Part shown: piece after piece, positions 42,877-55,065 of the stretch | How the letters are laid out: every line of letters begins with the position of its first letter | Numbering within the stretch: the stretch's first letter is position 1 | Assembly (NCBI GenBank): GCA_030435675.1 | Contig: CM059624.1 | Location: 768,769-832,768, forward strand | Source of the DNA: Steinernema hermaphroditum | Lineage: Eukaryota; Nematoda; Chromadorea; Rhabditida; Steinernematidae | Direction: 5' to 3' | Length of the DNA: 64,000 bases | The notes under the pieces: generated by a model | The model's input: the letters and a program-made list of their open reading frames with translations, nothing else | Told to the model about the DNA's origin: nothing | The model's database searches: none | Made by a program: the position numbers and the translations under genes

Positions 42877-43979
42877 ATGGGTTACCTACTTTCTGAGACA
42901 CCGTACCCTCACCGTTACATTGTTGGATTTCTCTACATCATATTTGCTATCATTCCATTGGTTCTTCACCTTCCGGTTGTTAAGGTAAACATGTTTATTA
43001 TTTTCCATGTTAATCACTTTATTTCTAGGCATTGTTTTTCCATCCCACTTATAGACACCAATATGCTTATCGCATAATGGCCTGGCACGCAGTTTTCGAA
43101 CTCGTCATGCAGGCCGTTTATGCTGCATTCGGTGTCTTTCTGGTCGCCCAGAATGTCTTCCACGATTTATTTGAAACAGTAAGATATCTTTGCTTACTTT
43201 CTCACCATTTCAATGAGATAGCTCCGTCCAAGTTCATAGCCTGTGACCTGTCTTGATCAACCTTTCAGTTCGTTTCGGCCCTCTTCAACTCCTGCTGGTA
43301 CGGTATATACCTCAACGTCGCTTTTCTCGCCTTCAACCGCTGCACCGTTACGTGGGAACTAGATCCCAAAGTCGCTTGGATGAACGGTTATATCACCGGC
43401 TTTATTTGGCTCCTCTCAGCAATCCATCTAGCAGTTGGCCTCAGTCCTTTAGCTCCATCAAAGTTCTGGCTTGACGTCGGTACAAGTTCGTTTAGTGGTG
43501 GTGTTCTGAGGACCTGCTTAGAGGAACTGAAATCCTGCGGCACCTGGATTCTACTGGCTATTTCGCTAGCAGCCTATCTGATTACGGTTGTAACGCTCCT
43601 CCACAAACATTGGACTAATACTCTTCCCAATCAAACTGTCATTTCAAAGAACGAATTTCGAATTCTCCTTCAAGGATTCGTGACCTTCTTGCTTGGCTCC
43701 ATCAACCAAGTCATCAACTTCAAGAGCCAAGACCTATTCGGTTTGGACAGCATTTATTTTATCGCGTCAATGTTGGTGATGCAACTGATCTTTGGATTGC
43801 TGAATCCTGGTCTTTATTTGATTATTAACAGGCGAGTCGTGCATATAAGACAAGTAGGCCATTGTAGTCTTTTTAGAGATCTGAAGAAATACGTACTGAA
43901 CTTTTTGAGACTGAAAAAGCCGGGAAGACATGTTCAGGTGCGATACAAAGCATCAGTGACCACATTGACTTCTCACTAG
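42877..43979 (+). CDS. Seven-pass chemoreceptor (SRT/SRX-like), copy 1
   Basis: Exons 42877-42984, 43029-43178, 43269-43831 and 43877-43979 give 307 residues with about seven hydrophobic spans. Landmarks include LYIIFAIIPLVLHL (TM1), NSCWYGIYLNVAFLAFNRC (TM3 with the Arg at the DRY position) and GLLNPGLYLIINR (TM7). Such receptors sit in sensory cilia and detect odours or pheromones. Intron 3 starts with GC, not GT (AACAG-GCGAGT), and is 45 nt, so reading through would keep frame and add 15 residues; alignment with copy 2 supports splicing. The family assignment is by overall pattern and is not firm. Confidence 0.82.
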
Positions 43980-44147
43980 CCTGAATTGATGCGTCGCGAT
44001 CATTGTGTTTTGTGTCCAGTGTGCGCGAGAATAAATATGTTGTGCTTTGTACCATCGCTGGGTTTTGTGCTTACGAATAGTGGAAATTATTGCTGAGGTC
44101 TTTATCGACGAAAGACTATTTGTACAGATAATTCTAAGATCTTCCAA

Positions 44148-44476
44148 TTACTTTCGCCCAGCGACGGCGTAGCCGCCTGCCGGAGGGGGAGGGGGCGGAG
44201 CATAGCCGCCTCCACAACCGCTAGGAGCTCCACAAGGGGCTGGAGGAGGTGGTGGAGGAGGGGGAGCGCAGCCACCGCCACAGGCCGGTGGAGGCGGCGG
44301 AGGAGCACAGTTGCATGGAGGCGGTGGAGGAGGCCTGTAAAGCAACCGTGATAAACGTCTGTATCCTCTTATAACAGCACTTACGCGCATCCACATCCTC
44401 CGCCGGACTGAGGCAACAAGAAGGCGTTGGAGATTCCCAAGAAGGCGACGATGAGAACAACGACGGCAGTCTTCAT
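44148..44476 (-). CDS. Small secreted Pro/Gly/Cys-rich protein
   Basis: Exons 44476-44385 and 44334-44148 join to 92 residues. Signal peptide over about residues 1-18 (MKTAVVVLIVAFLGISNA). The rest is runs of five to eight prolines alternating with CGGGC, CNC and GCGGGY. This composition suits a structural extracellular protein of cuticle or eggshell, or a cross-linked coat; function is inference. A TATATAAG box on the minus strand near 44525-44531 supports a real promoter. Confidence 0.75.
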
Positions 44477-44894
44477 TGCTGGACGATCTGAGAAACGATC
44501 TGATTGACTCGGAGATTCGTGGGGCTTATATACTAATGGACGAAACGGATATGGGACGGGTAAAACGTGTTCGCAACTACTTTTTGATGAAATGGAGGGT
44601 TCAAAAACCATGCACGGATGCGTCGTCGCGTGGGTGGCTGCCTCGACGAACAATACACTTTGTTGCAAGTTGATAGATAAGATCGATATACGTAAAAAAA
44701 AAAACTAGGTAAAGCGCAAGTGATAATGCGAAACGAGGAAAAGGGTGTTTGCTCTTTGATGTTTCGTTGAATATTGAATATGCCAACAAAGCAAAATGAG
44801 AAAGAAAGACACGTTCTTTTAATATTTAATGTTTTGCAGCAAACAGAAAAAGGGAAAACTAAAAATATGCAGGAAAAAAAGTCAAAAAGAGTTA

Positions 44895-44966
44895 TGCGTC
44901 TGAGGGGAATCGAACCCCTGTCGATTGCTTGGAAGGCAACCATGCTGACCATTACACCACAGACGC
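44895..44966 (-). tRNA. tRNA-Gly (TCC)
   Basis: Full cloverleaf on the minus strand: acceptor GCGTCTG/CAGACGC, anticodon loop CTTCCAA, T-arm GGGTTCGATTCCC. It is the intact counterpart of the diverged copy at 9459. Confidence 0.95.
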
Positions 44967-45006
44967 CTATCATTGAGTGCTTTCGATCCAAAGACTACAT
45001 GAGATA

Positions 45007-45400
45007 TCACAGATTCATTTCGAAGTGACCGTCTTCTGCGGCCTTCAAACGCTTTGGAAAAATATTTACTGTTGCCGCCAGACATCGGATTGAAATTGCG
45101 GCCCATGCCTTCTGGAGAGCGGTCTTCAGCGAGCCGACTGTTGTGTGGTGAACTTGACAGGACTTCTTCTCCAAGATGCTCCACGCCGCGAAATTCATGG
45201 GATGCAAATAGGGGCTGTTCGAGGGCCAATCTTCCTTGGCCCAGAAGTCTGGGATCCGCTGCCGACAGAAGTCCGTTGTTCAATTGGCTCCGTGACCGGG
45301 TGTGCAGTTCTGCCTCAGCGTCCATCGCCTGTTTTCGAAGTGTTCTTGCGCCCAAGGAAGCAGTGCATCCTTCAGGATCAGATTCTGGTTCTAGACGACG
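45007..45400 (-). pseudogene. Dead Tc1/mariner-type transposase fragment
   Basis: The minus strand reads as the C-terminal half of a Tc1/mariner transposase: RWTLRQNCTPGHGAN, then PDFWAKEDWPSNSPYLHPMN, AAWSILEKK and FPKRLKA, ending NL-stop. A TGA (45290-45292) interrupts the frame after GHGAN. The catalytic positions are lost: QD becomes QN and NSPD becomes NSPY. It lies directly beside tRNA-Gly. The N-terminal half and ends were not found. Confidence 0.75.
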
Positions 45401-45828
45401 GCGATTTTAAGCGTATAAATTATACTGCGGCACAATAATCACCACAAAGGCGCAAGAAATTGCTACCCAATACATGTACGTCTGCGAGAAATACAGTTAT
45501 TCTAAAGAAAATTTGCAGCGAATTCTTGGGATCTACACAGTAGCATAACTCAATATTTATAATGAACATGACATAAAAATGGCCTCAGTCGTTGACATAG
45601 CATTTGTCCATATGTTATTGACGGTCATATGCACACCTAAAGACAAGACCTTTCCAAATATGCTAAAAATTGTTTGCACCTATGGGTAAACACGTGTTAG
45701 CTCGTGGCCAGTGTCTTCTTACACGTGTTTTGCGCGAGGCAAAAGACCAAGACATATGCTTTTGCTCTATCGTGCACCCATTGGATTGGATATATAAACA
45801 AACAATATACAATTAGTGTTATGCCAGT
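45401..45828. other. Upstream region of receptor 2
   Basis: No gene. A TATA box (TATAAA, 45793-45798) lies 30 nt before the receptor start. Confidence 0.45.
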
Positions 45829-47273
45829 ATGGGATATTTCTATGGGGAGCATCGTCCCTATCCTTACCGACATGTTATCGGACCGCTTTATATCATATTT
45901 AGCATTTGTCCTATTCTACTTCACATACTTATCGTCAGGGTAAATTTGGATTAGAGTTAAGTCTTTCGTATGTAAATTTCAGGTTTTTCTGGTGCATCCG
46001 AAATTCAAGAATCAGTATTCATACCGGATTATGGCTTTTCTCAGTGTGTTCGAGGGAGTAATGCAAGTTTCCCAAATGGTTTACGGAATTTTTCTTCTTT
46101 GTCAGAACACGTTCCATGTTGTATTTGAAAATGTAAGTTTTATCACAGGGGAAGGCTGTGGGAGGAGTGACGTTGATCAATTTGACTACTTATGTTAAAG
46201 TACTGGGATTGTGAAAGAGTATGCTCCACCGGCTCGCCTTTACTCCAAAGAGCGCCACGCGGGTCTTGTTGGGGAGACCTGAAGTGGGAGTTGACAGGCT
46301 GACCAACCTGTTCAACTAGAGCGAGAGAGGGATGTAACACAACTGATTTATGCTACACCTAGTCGAGAGACTGACAATCTAGACGATACAAGGCTATTTA
46401 AAAGGTTTTACATAGCCTGTCTGTATAGAACGTCGTAGAAGATGGGAGAAATCCATCGCATCTGCGACAGGGATTTGATGAAATATAAATAGGTAGACGA
46501 TCCTGCGGAACTAATGATTGATGACCCAATAGAACAAAGGTAACCTTTTAGTTTTGATATTTCAGTTCATTACAACATTGTCCGATTTCTGCTGGTATGG
46601 TATCTTCATGCATATCGCTCTTCTGGCTTTCAATCGCTGCGTCGTTCTCTGTGGTTTTCGAAACCTGAGGATTCTATACAAACTTATCAGTGGCGTTATT
46701 TGGCTGTTTTGCTTTTCACACTTAATCATTTGCCAATCGTCACTGGTGACCTACCGATTCTGGTTGGATCTTGGTATTAAAACCGTTAGTAGCGGCGTGC
46801 TGGCTCAGTTCACGGACAACTTGAAATTTTACGTTACTTTGATGTTACTTGGACTATCTTTCTGTTTCTATCTATTCACTGTACTATATTTAATCTACAA
46901 AAGGCGAAAAATGCTCACGATGACTAAAAAGGTTATTTCCAAACATGAACTACGCATCCTGCTTCAAGCGTGTGCCACGTTCTTCATCGGACTTCTCAAC
47001 GAAGGCATAAGCTACAAAGCACAAGTTATTTTTGGTCTTCAAAGTGTCCCGTTCATTGCGTCCGTGTTATTGGCTCAGTGCAACTTCGGTCTCTTGAACC
47101 CAGTGCTCTATTTGATCATAAACAGGTGAGAAACAATGCTGGTAATCAACGGTAAATTGTATTTCAGGGAACTTAGGAACTGCATGTTGCAATTCTGGCG
47201 ACCGAGGACCAAAGTGCCGCATATACAAGTTCAGTACAAAAGTTCCTCCAAAATGGTGACTAAGCAATTTTGA
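45829..47273 (+). CDS. Seven-pass chemoreceptor (SRT/SRX-like), copy 2
   Basis: Exons 45829-45939, 45983-46132, 46566-47125 and 47168-47273 join to 308 residues. Intron positions match copy 1, and exon 2 is the same length (150 nt). It shares LYIIFSICPILLHI (TM1), FCWYGIFMHIALLAFNRC (TM3) and GLLNPVLYLIINR (TM7) with copy 1. Intron 3 here has a normal GT donor. The start at 45829 is out of frame with an upstream ATG at 45821 but gives the N-terminus MGYFYGEHRPYPYRHVIG, parallel to copy 1. Confidence 0.83.
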
Positions 47274-47628
47274 GTAAGATCGGAATGTGTTTATGACCCT
47301 CCCTCAATAAATTGAATTTTGATCCGTAATAATCGGAGATTGTATCAACGAAAACAACGGTGATTCAACGTAACAACGTAGGTACACTCGCTCGTGTTGC
47401 TGCTCATCGAATCCGGTACGTGTAGATGAAGAGGGGCACAGTGAAACGATTATTTTTTTTATTTTTATTTATTTTATTAAGGACTGACTCGATTGGCGTA
47501 CTGACTCGACTCGAATATTTTAAGCTGCTTTCTGCAAGTCTCTGGTCAGTGCGTGCGGTCCGCCGAAAACAATTTAGAGCAATGTTTGTTTATTCCTGAA
47601 AGACGTCGATACGTAGATGTAAATGAGA
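47274..47628. other. Convergent 3' region between receptor 2 and DUF229 gene A
   Basis: AT-rich with a T/A homopolymer tract near 47453-47480. AATAAA lies near 47307. No gene. Confidence 0.45.
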
Positions 47629-50600
47629 TCAAAGAACACAATAACACATCTTTTTGAGCATTCGATCTGACACGCAGTGAGAAGTATTCCCGTATCTGAA
47701 ATCCAAATGGTAGTCGTTAGAAAAGAAACTTCGTCAGTCGTTAGAAAAGAAACTTCGTCAACGTCTTACTTGTTATTCCTTTCGATTTCACCCGTCACCT
47801 TCCACTCGCCGCTTTCGAGATCTTTAACGACGGAACCCTCCAGAATCGCACTGCTTGGTGCCTTCGCTTGGAATGATATTCGATAGCTGAAAAGAAACTT
47901 CGTCAACATATCAACACCACCAACCAGCCCCTTGGACAAAGACTAGTCTGTCTTGACACCCTAGATAATCATATCAAATGCGATACAAAAAAGTCCCAAG
48001 GTTATAAAGAAGGAACTAGGTTCTTCAACGATTCTGAATCTCACTGAAATTGCTCACCTTAAGATCAACCCATTTGATACGATTCCATCATAGTGTCTAT
48101 CCTTCACTAGCTGATCCGGGGGAAGTTGAACCGTCGCTGAAGTAATTCTGGCTAGTTCCACCTTCGAGCACTTATAGCCAATAGACGTCTCCGCCCTCAA
48201 CAGCAGATCGTTCACATAATCCAGAAGGTATGTAGCGGGCTGTAAAGCATCGTCCGAGCTCACTTCGAGTTCATTGAAACAAGGACAGTAGTCCTTCGGA
48301 ATTCGGGCCTCTATACAGGTTCGCTTTTCTGGATGCGTTTCAAACAAAGAGTATGCCCTTTGCGGAGTGGAGTTACGGTTTGGTTCTTCTTTGAAATTAC
48401 CCTTAACATCCAATGTTTAAATTTCAGTTGAAAGCCTTACCGTAGCAATGTGCTCCAAGGTTGCATGATGATCAAAATGAGTCGTAAATCGTTCAGAATT
48501 CTTGAGCAAATTGGCATGAATATGCGGATATTTCTCCTTGAGTTTTGGTGGAATTCTTATTGAGAGATACGGTAGTCGAGACTCCAGCCGACCCACTAGA
48601 GTCTCTCGTATCTTGTCGTAGCGTTGGCCATGATCGCTGAAGAAAATGACGATCGTGTTCTCGAAGTTCTGCTCGTTTTTCCGAAAAAATTCTTCGTAGT
48701 CGTCATCAGCTGCTCCGATAAGATTCAAGTAGTCGTGACTCATGTCCTGGCTCCATTGAAAGGCGAAGGTTCGCTTTCCTTGATATTTGTCGATGAATCT
48801 AACAAGGGAACGGTCAATCATGCAACTCTAAGATCGACGCGAAACTAGGGGCAAGTGGTAGGCCTAGGTGAGTATATTAACGGTACAAAATACTAGCTGC
48901 CCTAACGCGCTCTGTGCCCGTCAAATGAGATGCGATATGCTTTCTCACCGACGCCATATTAGTTTCTCACCGGTGATTCCCAAATGACCCAGTGTATACT
49001 TAAGCTCACAATTTTGTTCTGGTTGGAAGGTGTTCATACATGCTTCCTAAGGTAACCGTCTGACAAATAACGATCCGACTATCTGATGCTCGTTAAGTAC
49101 ACTGGGTCACTTGGGAATCGCCGGTGAGAAACTAATATGGCGTCGGTGAGAAAGGATATCACATCTCTTTTGACGGGCACAGAGCGCGTTAGGGCAGCTA
49201 GTATTTTGCACCGTTAATATACTCACCTAGGCCTACCGTTTGCCCCTAGTCTCTCGTCGATCTTAGAGTTGCATGATTGACCGTTCCCTTGTCAGCTACT
49301 GCTCAAGATGTTTTCATTTTCAATAAATCACGGCATTAAGGTTCAATGTTTATGTAGTACGCATTTATCGAATGTCCCTGAAAGATTATCGCTTGCTTTT
49401 CTCATTAAGACCAGCGATTCAGAAAGTGAAAGCTCTTTCATATTCTCAGTAATTAAGCAGAAGCCCCCACCTGCAGATTGCGGCTTTATAAGCCGCTTAT
49501 TTATGCGCGCATTTACGTCATTCTGGATCGATTTTTATGCTAAGAGGAGACTTAGCTTCATTCCTCCTGAGTGGTCCCCCTCTGATCGTCGTCGAATGTA
49601 TCTGTGCTGTTATGTTTTTAAAAAGTAGGCTATTTCACTCGTTATGATGTAATTTTGGTCCTTTCGATTCACTTCATTGAACGAGCAGCCACTCATCCAG
49701 GCGTAGGCCAAAGGCAATGCGACTGTCCAAGATAAGTTGACACAAAACAATATTTAACTACTGAAAGCTATTTTAGGAAAATCAGATTCGGCATCTGCAA
49801 CAGCCCATATTTGAAGGAGCTCCCTACAGTATTTTCTGTGTCCTAATGAGCGCTGTCTCACAATTTGTGATATTTCTGTTCTCGTTATTGTATTCAACTG
49901 CTAGTTTGTCGCAGAATAATAATAAATATGTATTACGTGTGAATATAGTCAAAGAACACTGCTTATGGATCGAGTTTCTGGAAAATTAGATGGTCGACTA
50001 AGAAAAAGAAAAAGAAAAGACTGCTCAGAAAAACAAACAATTCGATAGACAATCAGCTTGATGAGGAGAAGGAATGCAAAGATGGAAAGCGGCTTATGAC
50101 ACACAAACTGCTTAAGGGTTCTATACCCTCATCGGATTTTATCGGTATCCACACCAAGTGGATTGCTGACTGATGTCATGCACCACTTCCCGTATGTCCA
50201 GCTTCTTCGGTTTCCGCAAAATAATTAATCGAAACCACTCAAGTCAGTTCATTTGGAAACAGAAACGCCGACAGGAAATCCGAGCGTTTTTCGAATTGCG
50301 GACATTTAATTAATAAACGTGCTCAACATATGAGTCCAAAAAGCACGTTTAGCTGATTAGTGGAAGTCCAATTTGAAAGGTTTTCAATTAAGAGATGGAA
50401 ATCCCACTTAAATGCAAAATTGCAGCTTTACATTTAGATACAACACTTGCAATTAGACTGTTCAAAATGATTGCCTCCTATCTCCAAGGAGCGGTCGTAA
50501 TTTTCCGAAATTTTGGGAATATAGGCAAGAATAGTTGCCCTTTCACGTACTATCAAAAAAAATTTCACTCAGGACATAGTTTTTTGAAAATCTTAAAAAA

Positions 50601-52094
50601 CAGGGTGGTCCTATCCTTATGCACCAGACTGTAGCTCTGAGAAAAAACTCACTCTTGAAGATACTTCAATTGAACCATGTGTTTCGGCTCCGTATTGTAG
50701 CAAAACGGAGAACTCCTCGACGACACCATGGTCCAATAGCTGGCCATCCAATATGGTCGAAAATAATGATCGGTCGGCTGGAATTTGAAGCCACAGCAAC
50801 CCTGATAGTTGAACGTTCCCATATCCGGTCGATCTTCGCCGAAAAACGTGGCATAGCCCTGTTCCGAGAACTTGTTCCAGATCATTGGAAAGTCATCGTA
50901 GAACATATTGAGATCATCTGGCAGTTCGTTAGGGAAATCCTAAACGGTGGATTAGGAGATCACATCAGAACAGATCACATCATCATACCGGCATCTTTGT
51001 TCCCTGCTTTCCAGTGAGAATAGCTACCCAGTTGGGGTATGTATTGTCCGCCACTTTCACATGACCGTTAAAATCGACGAATCCCATCTTTTTCATAAGG
51101 TTATGCGTTCGCGGAAGTTGGCGAATCATATTGCTGTGCGATAAACCGTCGAGGCCGAACAGAAGGACACTGGGATGCTCCAGAGAGACAGGCTTGATTT
51201 CTCTTAAAGGTACTTGTTATGGCAGAAAATAGACATTTTAATTATTTGGATATTCGTGGACATTATTCTTCCACCAGCTATATCATTATTAAATTTTTAA
51301 TTATTATTAAGTTAGTTTTTTTATTAGCAAACTTTTTACTATTATTAAATTATTTTTAAGAACATCAAAAGAATCAAAAGAAGTGTCCGCCTACATTGAA
51401 ATAATCAGATATATTGAGTGCCTCAAGTCAATAGTATGAATGTGCGAGGTAAAATTGCTCGCTACTCACTTTTTAACGTGGAGGACTTGATGAAAGTGAT
51501 ACTTGTAGAAGGTGATCGGCATAAGACCCGTCTTCCTGCATTCGACTTCCAAAAACTCATCGTTTTCAACCTTAGTTCCATGCTCCGCATCAATATCAGT
51601 CCAATTCCCATAGAAAAGCTGGGAATCGGAAACACCTGAATAATGGCGAAAGGATCGATAACTGCATGACGATGATAGTTTGAAGGAGTCGACTATCTAA
51701 ATCCGACTGGCATTTGCAAAGAGTGTTCGTTGTCATTACCCGCAAAGTAGAATTTTCAAAAGTCACCACATTTGGCTGCACTTCTTTGCATTTAAGCTTT
51801 TCGGCCTTACTGTAGTACTTCATAATAGACGGATCCCACGGATCGAGTCGAGGAACATTACATGTCCCCTCGTGATCGGACAGGTTCTTTCGAAGAGTCT
51901 AAAATAACTGTTAAAACATTCGCATGACTTTCGCTGACTTGATAGTAAAGCAGTTCTGGAGGAACGTCCTTCGTCGCAAGGAAGAGCCAAAATATGGTAT
52001 ATCCGAAATAAACCAAGCATAATAAAATTAGGATCTTCTTCATGGATCGGACGACAATAGCCCGAGACATGACATTTATGGCAGTTTCCTGCAA
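47629..52094 (-). CDS. DUF229 family protein (sulfatase/phosphatase-like fold), copy A
   Basis: Nine exons (52094-51939, 51898-51740, 51696-51470, 51202-50989, 50939-50653, 48798-48441, 48401-48058, 47886-47770, 47695-47629) join to 642 residues. A signal anchor near residues 20-40 (ILILLCLVYFGYTIFWLFLA) makes it a type II membrane or secreted protein. Core landmarks: CNVPRLDPWDPSI, VLLFGLDGLSHSN (active-site region), FVDFNGHVKVADNTYPNW, FQWSQDMSHDYLN, VIFFSDHGQRYDKIRE (metal-binding DH) and LPYLSIRIP. DUF229 proteins share the alkaline-phosphatase fold; their substrate is unknown. Intron 5 is 1.85 kb and contains a foldback repeat next to its 3' splice site. Paralogue at 58887. Confidence 0.87.
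48802..49292. repeat. Foldback repeat in intron 5 of DUF229 gene A, 195-bp arms
   Basis: Arms 48802-48996 and 49098-49292 are near-perfect inverted copies around a 101-bp centre. The left end abuts the 3' splice site of exon 6, whose AG occupies 48799-48800 on the minus strand. No coding capacity. Confidence 0.88.
49461..49625. repeat. Dispersed repeat, copy 1
   Basis: Matches 55806-55975, with shared ATAAGCCGCTTATTTATGCG, GACTTAGCTTCA, and CGTCGAAT segments and insertions between them. Inside intron 5 of DUF229 gene A. Confidence 0.65.
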
Positions 52095-52460
52095 GCGTTG
52101 ATCAATTAATGATCATCAACAAAAATCATCGATAAGAACGCAGAATTCAGTTCAGCTGTCTTATCGCCGAGGACACTGTGCTACACAGCGAAACAGAAAT
52201 TGTGTGAGTAACAAAATAAATATTTGCCACATATAAGCGGAGAGCACAGCAAATCGAATTTCAAACAGCTGGTGGTCACTGTTGGCTCAATTCTGGATGC
52301 TTAAATAATTTTTCTGTTCTATTTCGCTTTTTTTGCTAACTCTAAAGTTAAAGTTCATTCAGTCGCCTAACTCGTGCCCTAACAAACACAGCTGCAGCTC
52401 TCCGTGTGAAGTTGATAGGTTCTTTTATCATCGCCACCGAATAGTACATATCGAAGACTG
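52095..52460. other. Upstream region of DUF229 gene A
   Basis: No gene seen. GATAAG-type sequences occur near 52130 but their relevance is unclear. Confidence 0.35.
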
Positions 52461-52948
52461 ATATAGTCAGATTAAAAAATCTCTCGGCAAAACGGCGAGT
52501 GCTCCCACCACGCCTTTCGCGGCGTTATAAGAATCGTATGTTCGTACAGCGCCGAAATTACAATGGCATTTTTGAGTTTGTGCATGAATGGCGTATTTCT
52601 TCGCGTACGAGATGTGATTACGAGATGCATCGAATCGCTGGCAAAAAAACTAGAGTAAACACATGTCGGGGAGATGAAAAAGCTATCTCCTCCGCGGAAA
52701 TTCCACGCCTGGTGCTCAGTGGTGGTTCAAACGATCCACCAGAGACAGATCTACAAAACAATGTTGAGTTTTTTAAAAATCACATCTCATACGCGAAGAA
52801 AGACGCCATTCATGCACAAAATCAAAAATGCCATTGTAATTTCGGCGCTGCACGAACATACGATTCTTATAACGCCGCGAAAGGCGTTGAGCCTCCGAAG
52901 AGATTTTTGGGCGGGAGCCTCCGAAGAGATTTTTTAATCTGACTATAT
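52461..52948. repeat. Foldback repeat, about 160-bp arms
   Basis: Arms 52461-52619 and 52788-52948 are inverted copies (outer end ATATAGTCAGATTAAAAAAT). The right arm has a short local duplication of the CCGAAGAGATTTTT segment. Centre about 168 bp. Third foldback of similar overall size in the window. Confidence 0.85.
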
Positions 52949-54907
52949 ATATGATGCGAAGTCCATGACGAACTCCATCGTGCGCTTCAAGACCGAATTT
53001 TGAGTCAAGTTTTGACAATAAGTCGAAAAAGTCAACGTTACTAACTTGTTGGCACATATTTCTCTCTTTTTGCAAGAATCTTAATCAACTTTGAAGCCTT
53101 TGCCTTCATAAAGCACCAACACAAACCTCTTATACCGATTAAACGACACTAATCAAAAGATGCCATAAAATCTCTCCGGTTGGGAGCGAATTAATAAACG
53201 ACGTTGAGAGTGCGAATGTCTCGGGCTTCCTGCTCTGTGCTCTTATCGCCAAACGATCCAAAAGAACTAGTTGATAATTTTTCAAAAAAAGTGATACACT
53301 AATTAACTGTTTATTTCGCGGCGATCCTTTGAAGAATGGTCGGAATTAAAAACCAAATTTGCAGCAGCGGAACAGAAATGCTGCTAAAGCCGAAAGGACG
53401 CGCACACCAAAGGCGACGCGCACACGCGCAAGCTAAAGAAAAGAGGCACCAAATGGTCGATCGTCCCACCCTCTTCCGTCTTCGAACAAATCGATCAAAA
53501 CAGGTCGTCTGCGCGGAACGACGGCTAGTGATAACGGCGTCTAGTACACGAGAGAGTGCGGAGGGATCAAATGCAAACAGAATTTAGGGGAGATGGAAAG
53601 AGGATGAGGTTCTTGTTTTTGGTTATGTTTGTCATCGGAAGATTAATCAAATCGGCGAGGACGGGGAAATCCCCAACGCGTCAGCGGCGAAGGAAACCAA
53701 AAAGGCTTTTAGCGTTTTAGAGATGTCTTTTTTGTGGGACCCTATGGCGCTAGCCCTCCGCCACCGAATGCCTAATGATGCGTGCGACGGGCGTAAATTG
53801 CTTTGCCGCATAGGCTGCGGGCTACGATGAAAGAGAGCTAGTTCGATCGCAACGGAAAAATGGGTGTCAGTGAATTGCCGCACATGATTCATTCGCACAT
53901 TTTTCGAAATGTCAGTCGTCCGATAAACTGATGTAAAATGTTTCTCGGATGATGCTAAAATACGCCTTTCAGACGCAGAAATTTAACGCCTTGTTACTAT
54001 ACAAACAATTTCGTACCCACGGATACGACAAGCCGCATTTTCAAGTTGGAGCATGGCGATATTGCATACATTCAAGGATGTTACTGAGACGTTTGCGTAC
54101 TGGACATTTGAGCAGCGGACAGCTCAGCACCAGCAGCCAGATTTTATCAGATTTGTATAATTCAACCTGCGAAAATCCGCACAAAGTGAGCAGTTCTGTC
54201 ACAATCGTTTGAGTTGTGCACCAGAACAACGTGTGTTGAATGTGTGTAAAATGCGTGTTACTTAAATGTCTCAAGAACTCGATGATGTGTCACAGTATTA
54301 CTGATCTATATTAAATAAATTATAGAATTAAACGGCTAAAAATAGCTTCAAATTCGTTTGACGACACTGATTACGATTATAAACGCTTAGCGACCCATAT
54401 GAATACAGGTCCAACGTTTGTGCTCTTCCACCGCTGTTGCCCTCGCCCTCCACGATAACGTTATCGAGCCCCTGGTATCTTATTTCGTGCATTATACGTT
54501 GATAAAGGTTTAATTACCCACATTCGGGCTTGAGGTATCCATTGGATTTCTCGGCTAGTCACAATCAAAGACGGTGCTTGAATAGCTATGGATTGTTACA
54601 CGGACAATGGCGCCTGATTTTAGTGAATCCTTACCATTTCAGTGAATCCTTACAATCACGCATATTTCACTCATGGTTTGCACCTTTCGAATGATTAAAC
54701 ATCAAGAGGATTGCAAATGAGAAGGTATAATCCTTATGGTTGGTTGACGTCAACAGTGCATCAATCTATTTGGATCTTCCACAAAATATTGTAAACTTTG
54801 GCAATCTTCGTCAAAAGCGCCATTTTCAATGTAACAACCCAAAAAAATAACACATTTTCCATTTCAGTGAGCAACCTATATCAGAGTGCACATCACGCTC
54901 TCTCAGA
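52949..54907. other. Intergenic, no gene recognised
   Basis: Short open frames only (for example 53336-53587), without domain or splice support. Confidence 0.4.
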
Positions 54908-54980
54908 GCCCCTTTAGCTCAGCCGGTAGAGCGTTAGACTTTTAATCTAACGGCCAAGGGTTCGAATCCCTTAGGGGGCG
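54908..54980 (+). tRNA. tRNA-Lys (TTT), second copy
   Basis: 73 nt with the same sequence as the gene at 34991-35063, on the opposite strand. The T-run after position 54981 is a typical polymerase III terminator. Confidence 0.95.
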
Positions 54981-55065
54981 AATTTTTTTTTATTTTTCTT
55001 TGAAGCTTTTCAGCAGTTTGTTGATGTTCCTTTCGGTCCAAAGTACGTTCACGTGCGTTCCAGAT

